From Dehalococcoidia bacterium (GTDB taxonomy: Bacteria; Chloroflexota; Dehalococcoidia; Lucifugimonadales; Lucifugimonadaceae), in NCBI GenBank assembly GCA_028278465.1, contig JANQEF010000307.1, forward strand, positions 1-5,095: DNA of 5,095 nucleotides, written 5' to 3'. The notes under the pieces are model-generated. The model had not been told where the DNA came from and ran no database searches. It saw nothing but the letters and a program-made list of their open reading frames with translations. Positions within the stretch are counted from its first letter, which is position 1. The number at the start of each line of letters is the position of its first letter. This document shows positions 1-4,351 of the stretch, one piece after another. The translations under genes were made by a program, and so were the position numbers.

Positions 1-2
1 CG

Positions 3-779
3 CCTGAGGGAATTGAAGACTTCCTCATCGAGTGGGACTTCGGTGACGGCACCGGCCGCCAGGCCGTTACGGGCGTGGCGCCTGTGAACACCGAAGGCCG
101 CGTCATCTCGGCGCCTGTCGTCCACACGTACAACGACGATACCGACTCGCCGTACATCGTGAAGGTGAACGTGACCGGCACCGGTGAGTCCGGCGCCGCC
201 GAGGGCGAGGATGTGATGGTGGTGACGGTCAACCGTGTACCGCCGATCGAGGTGTTCGCGGGCGACAACCGCGTCGTCGATGCCGGCGAAGAGCTGACGT
301 TCGAGGGTAGCTTCACGCGGCCGGACGGCGTCGACTCGCTTACTTACACCTGGGACTTCGGTGACGGGTCTGCGCCCGTGACCGTGGATGCCGACCCGGA
401 GTCGACGAAAGCGGAGATCACGCACGCCTACGCCAACAGCCGCCCGCGCAGCTACGACGTTGTGCTGACGGTACGCGGCGAAACGGACGCAGGCTCCACG
501 GAAGGCACGGACCGGCTGTCTGTTGACGTGGAGGAGCCGGAAGGGCTGACCTCAAGCGGCTTCACGCCGGGAGAGAGCGGACGCTCTGCATTCAGGATGC
601 TCTCTTCGATTGGCGCCGGCCTCGCTACGGCGGCCATCTGGATCGGGGTGCTAAGCCCGATCTGGATCATCGCCGGCGTTGGCTTCTACGTCTACTACAG
701 GAACCATCGGCGGAACGTCACTCGCCGCACCTCGGAGAGGCTGGCCTCGGCCGCACGGTCCGAGGGTTCGGAAAGCTGA
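3..779 (+). CDS. PKD-domain surface protein with C-terminal membrane anchor (3' part only)
   Basis: The reading frame is open from the left window edge, so the N-terminus is missing; 258 residues are visible. Two PKD-type beta-sandwich repeats can be seen. The first has WDFGDG at visible residues 11-16 and its closing HTY at 41-43. The second has WDFGDG at 117-122 and HAY at 141-143, ending near LSVDV at 172-176. PKD repeats are extracellular Ig-like spacers or adhesion modules. A short Gly/Ser/Pro linker leads to a hydrophobic stretch at about 203-232, then a strongly basic tail (RNHRRNVTRR) of about 25 residues. By the positive-inside rule this puts the C-terminus in the cytoplasm and the acidic PKD domains outside, as a type I-like anchor. 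No enzymatic domain is visible; one could lie upstream. The 30-residue hydrophobic run contains a central Pro, so it could be one long helix or a tight pair. The specific role is unknown. Confidence 0.85.
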   Translation, partial: PEGIEDFLIEWDFGDGTGRQAVTGVAPVNTEGRVISAPVVHTYNDDTDSPYIVKVNVTGTGESGAAEGEDVMVVTVNRVPPIEVFAGDNRVVDAGEELTFEGSFTRPDGVDSLTYTWDFGDGSAPVTVDADPESTKAEITHAYANSRPRSYDVVLTVRGETDAGSTEGTDRLSVDVEEPEGLTSSGFTPGESGRSAFRMLSSIGAGLATAAIWIGVLSPIWIIAGVGFYVYYRNHRRNVTRRTSERLASAARSEGSES

Positions 780-792
780 TAGGCGACCGCTG

Positions 793-821
793 AGTCCGGC
801 CAGGCTGAGAACGGCCGGACT
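793..821 (+). terminator. Hairpin 14 bases after the PKD gene stop
   Basis: AGTCCGGCC (793-801) and GGCCGGACT (813-821) are perfect 9-bp inverted repeats around an 11-base loop. The stem is very GC-rich and sits just behind the stop codon, but no T-run follows (the next bases are GATCG). It may be a Rho-independent-like or 3'-end-stabilising hairpin acting together with the second hairpin that starts 6 bases later. Confidence 0.45.
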
Positions 822-826
822 GATCG

Positions 827-867
827 AAGCTCCCTGCGTGGTGATCCAACTGCGCAGGGAGCTTTCG
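827..867 (+). terminator. Probable intrinsic terminator between the PKD and flavodoxin genes
   Basis: AAGCTCCCTGCG (827-838) pairs perfectly with CGCAGGGAGCTT (853-864), giving a 12-bp stem with a 14-base loop, followed by TTTCG. The T-run is short (three), so termination may be partial. The position between two functionally unrelated genes, and the uninterrupted 12-bp complement, make this the best terminator candidate in the window. Confidence 0.6.
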
Positions 868-883
868 CGTCGGCGCGACGCTG

Positions 884-914
884 TTGCAGAGTCGAGCATC
901 CCATCTGCCACAAT
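884..914 (+). promoter_or_regulatory. Weak candidate promoter for the flavodoxin gene
   Basis: TTGCAG (884-889) resembles a -35 box and CACAAT (909-914) a -10 box, separated by 19 bases. Together they lie about 60 bases before the preferred TTG start at 974 and just after the terminator hairpin. The match is imperfect and the spacer slightly long, so this is only a candidate. If it is right, the longer reading frame beginning at TTG 884 cannot be the translated form. Confidence 0.25.
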
Positions 915-961
915 TGCAACTCGGCCCGAACTGCGGTTCCAACATCGGCCAAAACCTCTCC

Positions 962-966
962 GGGAG
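962..966 (+). promoter_or_regulatory. Ribosome binding site deciding the TTG start of the flavodoxin gene
   Basis: GGGAG lies 7 bases before TTG 974, in the normal spacing range. An ATG at 967 is closer to this site but is in another frame. TTG 884 has no comparable purine-rich site before it. This favours the 246-residue form. Confidence 0.5.
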
Positions 967-973
967 ATGTCCA

Positions 974-1714
974 TTGCTCAGCGAAAAACAGAAAGAACTC
1001 TGCGAATCCTCGGACACCGACTTCTCCGACCTGTCGGCGCTGTTCCTCAACTGCACGCTGAAGCAGTCTCCGGAGCTCTCGCACACCGAAGGGCTGATCA
1101 AGATCTCGCAGGCGATCATGGAAGCGAACGGCATCAGCACCGAGATCCTGCGGCCGGTCGATCACGAGATCGCCACGGGCGTCTACCCGGACATGACCGA
1201 GCATGGCTGGAGCGCCGACGAGTGGCCTTCGATCTACGAGAAGGTGAAGGCCGCCGACATCCTGGTGCTGGGCTCACCCATATGGCTCGGCGACAAGTCG
1301 TCGGTCTGCGCCCAGGTGATCGAGCGGCTGTATGCCAGCTCCGGCGATCTGAACGATGCCGGCCAGTATGCCTACTACGGCCGTGTGGGCGGCTGCCTCA
1401 TCACCGGCAACGAGGACGGCATCAAGCACTGCGCCATGAACATCCTGTACTCGCTGCAGCACCTTGGCTACACGATCCCGCCGCAGGCCGATGCCGGCTG
1501 GATCGGTGAGGCCGGGCCGGGTCCGTCGTACCTCGACGATGAAGGCGGACTGAACAACGATTTCACAAACCGCAACACGACGTTCATGACCTGGAACCTG
1601 ATGCACTTCGCGAGGATGCTGAAGGATGGCGGCGGCGTCCCGGCGCACGGCAACCAGAGGTCGCTCTGGGAGGCAGGCTGCCGGTTCGACCACCCGAACC
1701 CGGAGTACAGGTAG
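974..1714 (+). CDS. Flavodoxin-fold NAD(P)H-dependent FMN reductase family protein
   Basis: The product of 246 residues fits the flavodoxin-like FMN reductase fold. The first beta strand and phosphate-loop region is ALFLNCTLKQSPELSHTEG (22-40), followed by a helix. The second core strand and FMN-binding turn is ADILVLGSPIWLGDKSSVC (94-112). A third strand, GGCLITGNEDG (139-149), continues into a helix. Members of this family bind FMN and transfer electrons from NAD(P)H to flavins, quinones or metals; the substrate cannot be read from the sequence. The tail, rich in Gly, Asn and aromatics (about 170-215), is longer than in minimal flavodoxins. I chose TTG 974 because GGGAG (962-966) sits 7 bases upstream and the conserved region begins near residue 20. 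The frame is also open from TTG 884, which would add 30 residues of mixed codon use with no recognisable motif. A cytoplasmic location is likely, since no signal peptide is seen. It appears to stand alone, with hairpins before it and repeats after it. Confidence 0.85.
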   Translation: MLSEKQKELCESSDTDFSDLSALFLNCTLKQSPELSHTEGLIKISQAIMEANGISTEILRPVDHEIATGVYPDMTEHGWSADEWPSIYEKVKAADILVLGSPIWLGDKSSVCAQVIERLYASSGDLNDAGQYAYYGRVGGCLITGNEDGIKHCAMNILYSLQHLGYTIPPQADAGWIGEAGPGPSYLDDEGGLNNDFTNRNTTFMTWNLMHFARMLKDGGGVPAHGNQRSLWEAGCRFDHPNPEYR

Positions 1715-1825
1715 GGGCATTGGCGGCTGCACCCGCGTTTCCTGAGCGGAAGTCCGACGAAATCGGGCTGAAGTCGAAGGATCTCTAGCTGGAGCGCGCG
1801 CCGTCGCAGGAAGGCCGGAGCCGCG

Positions 1826-1855
1826 TGCCCTTCCCTCCGGACTTCGCTCAGGGCA
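1826..1855. repeat. REP-like hairpin with TGCCCT/AGGGCA arms
   Basis: TGCCCT (1826-1831) and AGGGCA (1850-1855) are perfect 6-bp arms around an 18-base loop that carries GGACTTCGCTC. The TTCGCTC core recurs in the element at 2292-2319, which points to related intergenic repeat types rather than a chance hairpin. Confidence 0.45.
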
Positions 1856-1877
1856 AGCCAGCTGAGGATGGCAGCCC

Positions 1878-1988
1878 TTCCCTCCCATATTGGGAGGGGA
1901 TTAAGGGGAGGGTTATTCGCCCTGATGAGGACGAGCGGGTCTGTCACCATCGACCCTCCCTCTAACTCCCTCCCAAGCTGGGAGGGAG
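1878..1988. repeat. REPIN-like unit: two inverted GGGAGGG/CCCTCCC repeats with outward hairpins
   Basis: The left copy (1881-1914) starts with the hairpin CCTCCCA-tat-TGGGAGG and continues into a GATTAAGGGGAGGGT tail. The right copy (1952-1985) is its reverse complement at about 27 of 34 positions. It ends in the perfect 10-bp hairpin CTCCCTCCCA (1966-1975) / TGGGAGGGAG (1979-1988). The two tails face each other across 37 bases. Two REP sequences in inverted orientation with a short spacer is the definition of a REPIN, so the whole could fold into one long hairpin or move as a unit. This is a structural reading; family membership is inferred. Confidence 0.6.
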
Positions 1989-1994
1989 AACCAC

Positions 1995-2024
1995 TTCGTC
2001 CCGAGCCTGCGCGAGGGACCCGAA
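1995..2024. repeat. REP-like hairpin with GTCCC/GGGAC arms
   Basis: GTCCC (1998-2002) pairs with GGGAC (2015-2019). Allowing a bulge at 2020, the outer TTCG (1995-1998) pairs with CGAA (2021-2024). The loop is GAGCCTGCGCGA. It begins 7 bases after the REPIN-like unit and looks like another member of the local repeat cluster. Confidence 0.4.
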
Positions 2025-2128
2025 TGCGCGGGGCGACCCGTCTGCGGTTGTCTCTGAATCAGCGTCCGGCGTCGCTGTTCGAGGAGTGCGAGCTTGACGG
2101 TGAGTTGGGCCCCGCCCCCTCATCCGGG

Positions 2129-2153
2129 TCTTCGCTGCCGCTCAGGACGAAGA
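2129..2153. repeat. REP-like hairpin with TCTTCG/CGAAGA arms
   Basis: TCTTCG (2129-2134) and CGAAGA (2148-2153) are perfect arms around a 13-base loop containing GCTCAGGA. The CTCAGGACGAAGATGG string resembles a common intergenic element type built around CTTCGTCCTGAG. It lies between the REPIN-like unit and the expanded copy downstream. Confidence 0.4.
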
Positions 2154-2163
2154 TGGTCGCGGC

Positions 2164-2226
2164 GTCACCACCGACCCTCCTTCTAGCTCCCTCTAGCTCC
2201 CTCTAGCTCCCTCCCAAGCTGGGAGG
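2164..2226 (+). repeat. Direct copy of the 1943-1985 repeat with a three-fold 10-bp tandem expansion
   Basis: This 63-base segment matches 1943-1985 (43 bases) at 40 of 43 positions once two extra 10-bp units are removed. The unit CTAGCTCCCT occurs three times without error at 2183-2192, 2193-2202 and 2203-2212, where the first copy has a single CTAACTCCCT. The element ends in the same CCTCCCAAGCTGGGAGG hairpin. The exact 20-base length difference shows a slipped or amplified internal unit. The start of the match (GTCACCA.CGACCCTCC) extends beyond the palindrome itself, so the mobile or duplicated unit is longer than the hairpin. Confidence 0.8.
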
Positions 2227-2230
2227 CATC

Positions 2231-2270
2231 TTCCCTCTCCCAGCGGGAGAAGGCGCAGGATGAGGGAGAA
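2231..2270. repeat. Second REP subtype with TCTCCC/GGGAGA hairpin and GAGGGAG tail
   Basis: TCTCCC (2236-2241) and GGGAGA (2245-2250) form a 6-bp stem with a 3-base loop, extended by C2233/C2234 with G2252/G2253 across a mismatch. The tail AGGATGAGGGAGAA follows. Hairpin then G-rich tail is the same plan as the left copy of the 1878-1988 unit, but the bases differ, so this is a different subtype. It lies 4 bases after the expanded copy, hairpin to hairpin. Confidence 0.5.
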
Positions 2271-2291
2271 ACGGTCTCACACTGAGAGGTC

Positions 2292-2319
2292 AGATTCCTC
2301 GGCTTCGCTCGGAATGACA
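2292..2319. repeat. Intergenic repeat of the ATTCC...TTCGCTC...GGAATGACA type
   Basis: ATTCC (2294-2298) and GGAAT (2311-2315) flank TCGGCTTCGCTC, followed by GACAA. I recognise this layout as a common short intergenic element in several bacterial groups, with a variable middle and a conserved GAATGACA end. It marks the right edge of the repeat block. Confidence 0.5.
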
Positions 2320-2344
2320 AAGTTCCGAGCACGCCCACCGCCGC

Positions 2345-2373
2345 TCGATTCATCTCTTGCCGCGCGGTAGAAT
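2345..2373 (+). promoter_or_regulatory. Candidate promoter for the 48-aa membrane protein
   Basis: TAGAAT (2368-2373) is a good -10 match, 42 bases before the ATG at 2416. With a 17-base spacer the -35 would be TCGATT (2345-2350), which is a poor match. TTGCCG at 2357-2362 looks like a -35 but is too close. Only the -10 is persuasive. Confidence 0.3.
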
Positions 2374-2415
2374 CCCGCTCTCGGGCTCACCATCCTCTAG
2401 CAACTGGCGATCGAT

Positions 2416-2562
2416 ATGAAAAACTGGAAGGCATGGGTCGTCGTCCTGATAGTGGTCGCCGCGGGGATCGGCGCCCTGTTCTTGATTCCGGAACGTGACA
2501 CGCCCAACCCGGGCGTGGATCCCGAGGCTGGTCGAGACCGCCTGCGCCCGCAGGATCCGTAG
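2416..2562 (+). CDS. Small single-pass membrane protein, 48 aa, function unknown
   Basis: ATG 2416 to TAG 2560-2562 encodes 48 residues. The start MKNWKAW gives two lysines, then a clean hydrophobic segment from about residue 6 to 24 (WVVVLIVVAAGIGALFLIP), then a hydrophilic Pro/Asp/Arg-rich tail of about 24 residues. This is the layout of a signal anchor with the N-terminus inside and the tail outside, or of an uncleaved small envelope protein. No lipobox cysteine is present. Charge placement, the uninterrupted hydrophobic run and mostly G/C third positions argue for a real gene despite the short length. The ribosome site is weak (GGCGA at 2407-2410 or nearby). It sits alone between the repeat block and the helicase leader. 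I do not recognise a family, and its function cannot be inferred. Confidence 0.6.
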   Translation: MKNWKAWVVVLIVVAAGIGALFLIPERDTPNPGVDPEAGRDRLRPQDP

Positions 2563-2786
2563 CCTCTACCGATGCCACCCTCACCACGGGTGGTACCATG
2601 GAGTTGTCGGCCGGTCACGAAGTCCGCACCACGCGTAGACGCTGACCGGCTCACCGGCGCACAGCAGGCTCCCAGCCGGGATCGCGCCGCAACACCTTCC
2701 TTCGTTCCAGTCACTGTTGTACGGGCCGATCACGCGACGGCCGCGCGCGGAAAAACGCGCGTGACCGAACATCCGGAAATCAAACA
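2563..2786 (+). promoter_or_regulatory. Hairpin-rich non-coding leader before the DEAD-box helicase gene
   Basis: These 224 bases carry several perfect inverted repeats. CCACCC (2575-2580) pairs with GGGTGG (2588-2593). GCCGGTCA (2610-2617) pairs with TGACCGGC (2643-2650). CGCGCG (2744-2749) pairs with CGCGCG (2756-2761) around a GAAAAA loop. The frame that crosses it on + (from 2572) has only about 58% G/C at third positions and no motif, so it is probably not coding. Long structured leaders are known for some cold-induced helicase mRNAs such as E. coli csdA/deaD. Whether transcription starts in this leader or upstream is not visible. Confidence 0.4.
2742..2763 (+). promoter_or_regulatory. 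C/G-only hairpin 23 bases before the helicase start codon
   Basis: CGCGCG on each side (2744-2749 and 2756-2761) with a GAAAAA loop, extended by a G-T and a C-G pair, gives a stem of up to 8 bp ending at 2763; the GTG start is at 2787. No T-run follows, so it is not an intrinsic terminator. A very stable stem with an A-rich loop in a helicase leader could be a translation or RNA-stability control element, possibly sensitive to temperature or to the helicase itself. That role is inferred. Confidence 0.4.
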
Positions 2787-4175
2787 GTGACCCAGACCTC
2801 CTCCGCAGCAAGCGGATTCGAATCATTTGGACTTAGCCGGAACATCCTGCGCGGCATCGAGTTCGCCGGATACATCGACCCGCGCCCGATTCAGGCCGAG
2901 GCAATCCCTACCCTTCTCGAAGGCGGCGACGTTCTCGGCCTTGCGCAGACCGGCACCGGCAAAACTGCGGCCTTCGCACTGCCGATCCTGCAGCAGCTAT
3001 CTGAACACGCAGGCAGATCGCCCTCAGTGCTCATCTTGGCGCCGACGCGCGAACTCGCCAGTCAGATCAACTCCGACATCACCGAGCTCGGCCAGTTCAC
3101 CTCGGTCCGCTCGACCACCGTCTACGGCGGCGTTCCTATCAAGCGCCACATCGAGGCGCTGCGCTCAAAGCCCGAGATAGTCGTCGCCTGTCCCGGACGC
3201 CTTCTCGACCTTCACCGGCAGAGAGCGATCGACCTGAGCTCGATCCGCACGCTGGTGATCGACGAGGCGGACCACATGCTGGACCTCGGCTTCCTACCGG
3301 ACGTCCGCGCCATCATCGACCTCGTTCCCGGAAACCGCCAGACGATGCTCTTTTCCGCAACGATGCCGAAGGAGATCAGGCAGCTGGCGGACAGCGTTCT
3401 GCATCGTCCGAAGACCGTCGACCTCGGCAACTCGAAGATCGTCTCGACCATCGACCATGAGCTCTATCCAGTCTCGCAACGGCAGAAACTTCCGCTCCTG
3501 CAGTATCTGCTCAACGACGGCGTGTTCTACTCGGCCATCGTCTTCACTCGAACGAAGCACAGAGCGCTGCGCACCGCCCGGCAGCTGAAAAACGCTGGCT
3601 TCGACGCCGTGGCGCTGCAGGGCAACATGTCGCAGCCGCAGCGTGACCGCGCCATGAAGGGTTTTCGCGACGGGCGCTACCAGGTGCTGGTTGCCACCGA
3701 CATCGCATCCCGCGGCATCGATGTTGCCAACATCTCCTATGTGATCAACTTCGACTTCCCGAGCACTCCCGACGCCTATATTCATCGCATCGGGCGCACC
3801 GGCCGCTCAGAGCAGACCGGGAAGGCGTTCACCTTCATGACGCCGGATGACGAGGATTCGGTTGCCGCTCTCGAGCGGAAGCTGGGCAAGACGGTGAACC
3901 GCTGCGTACTTCCAGAGTTCGCGGAGGACACGGCAGAGGGCGACGGAAGGCAGAACGGCAACACGCAAACCGGCGCAGGCCGGAGTCAAAAACGGTCAAA
4001 GCCTGAGTCCGCTCTTGAAGCGGCGCAGCGGCGCCTCAACCAGCGCTCCGGCGGGCAGGATGGTGACCGCTCACGCAGACCCGGTGGAAACGCGAAAACC
4101 CACGGCGGACACCAGTCTTCCCGTGGCAGGCGGTCTCGCTCCCGGCACCGGAAACACGCCCGGCGAGCCTCCTGA
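2787..4175 (+). CDS. RhlE-like DEAD-box ATP-dependent RNA helicase
   Basis: The complete 462-residue protein has every DEAD-box motif in order: upstream Phe (F11), Q motif with PRPIQ (32-36), motif I AQTGTGKT (53-60), Ia PTRELA (86-91), GG (114-115), Ib CPGR (135-138), II DEAD (159-162), III SAT (190-192), IV IVFTRTK (251-257), V ATDIASRGIDV (303-313) and VI HRIGRTGR (333-340). It should unwind short RNA duplexes using ATP in the cytoplasm, in ribosome assembly, RNA decay or cold adaptation. Residues from about 385 on form a low-complexity tail rich in Arg, Gly, Ser and Gln, ending in a run of basic residues, the usual RNA-tethering extension. The overall core resembles RhlE most closely, but CsdA/DeaD cannot be excluded. 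Motif Ib has Cys where Thr is usual (CPGR for TPGR). GTG 2787 is supported by F11 placement; the nearby ribosome site is only a weak CCGGAAA (2773-2779). Confidence 0.95.
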   Translation: MTQTSSAASGFESFGLSRNILRGIEFAGYIDPRPIQAEAIPTLLEGGDVLGLAQTGTGKTAAFALPILQQLSEHAGRSPSVLILAPTRELASQINSDITELGQFTSVRSTTVYGGVPIKRHIEALRSKPEIVVACPGRLLDLHRQRAIDLSSIRTLVIDEADHMLDLGFLPDVRAIIDLVPGNRQTMLFSATMPKEIRQLADSVLHRPKTVDLGNSKIVSTIDHELYPVSQRQKLPLLQYLLNDGVFYSAIVFTRTKHRALRTARQLKNAGFDAVALQGNMSQPQRDRAMKGFRDGRYQVLVATDIASRGIDVANISYVINFDFPSTPDAYIHRIGRTGRSEQTGKAFTFMTPDDEDSVAALERKLGKTVNRCVLPEFAEDTAEGDGRQNGNTQTGAGRSQKRSKPESALEAAQRRLNQRSGGQDGDRSRRPGGNAKTHGGHQSSRGRRSRSRHRKHARRAS

Positions 4176-4351
4176 GACGGTTCCAGGTCTACCGACCCTT
4201 GCGCCCTTGTTCAGCGGTTTCAGCTGTCAGAGCGTTCGACTCCGCATCGCCCTTTTTGCGTCACCAGCCCATCAACCGCCTCGTATAAGATCGATTGCGC
4301 CGCGACCGCTCGCGCATCGACCGCCAAACCTGCTCCGCAAGAGGTTGAGAC
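4176..4351 (+). promoter_or_regulatory. Intergenic region with a -10-like box before the E1 gene
   Basis: TATAAGAT (4284-4291) is the best -10-like string in the window, about 60 bases before the GTG at 4352. TTGCGT (4256-4261) resembles a -35 but leaves a 22-base spacer, too long for a standard promoter. A five-T run (4253-4257) follows only a weak GCGG/CCGC pairing (4214-4217 with 4242-4245), so I do not call a terminator for the helicase gene here. Separate transcription of the downstream gene is plausible. Confidence 0.3.
4341..4344 (+). promoter_or_regulatory. Ribosome binding site for the GTG start of the E1 gene
   Basis: GAGG (within AAGAGG) is followed by 7 bases and then GTG 4352. 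It is the clearest Shine-Dalgarno match in the window and decides this start; no ATG lies in frame nearby. Confidence 0.6.

Larger units (their letters stand above)
1715..2415. repeat. Gene-free region filled with short palindromic intergenic repeats
   Basis: No credible gene lies in these 700 bases. Reading frames that cross it only translate repeats; for example the + frame gives PPSNSLPSWEGE and the - frame gives NPPLNPLPIWEG, the same spurious peptide pattern from opposite-facing copies. I count at least seven hairpin units listed separately: 1826-1855, 1878-1900, 1966-1988, 1995-2024, 2129-2153, 2164-2226 with 2231-2253, and 2292-2319. A partial element (CCTGAGCG at 1741-1748 and AAGTCGAAGGATCTC at 1771-1785) opens the block. 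The organisation is REP/REPIN-like: non-autonomous, palindromic, and normally moved by a transposase encoded elsewhere. None is visible here. Confidence 0.75.

Noticed and set aside
679..1509. Long + frame overlapping the PKD gene end and the flavodoxin gene
   Set aside because: It is the shifted shadow of the flavodoxin gene: rich in Arg, His and Pro with no domain, while the competing frame has clear flavodoxin motifs.
2183..2212. Three perfect 10-bp tandem units considered as a CRISPR or iteron array
   Set aside because: The units have no spacers, number only three, lie inside a REP-like element that also exists with one unit, and there is no cas or replication gene nearby.
1715..2415. 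Possible degraded gene in the 700-base gap
   Set aside because: I found no frame with a recognisable protein fragment; the frames translate repeats and change with repeat orientation.
2588..2597. GGGTGGTACC resembles the core of a T-box riboswitch
   Set aside because: Only the first ten bases match; the GCG that should follow is replaced by ATGG. No stem I/specifier arrangement or competing terminator is visible, and the downstream gene is a helicase, not an aminoacyl-tRNA synthetase or amino acid gene.
2572..2790. 72-codon + frame ending in a 4-base overlap with the helicase GTG start
   Set aside because: The overlap is attractive, but third-position G/C is only about 58%, no motif is seen, and the bases are better explained by paired stems in a leader.
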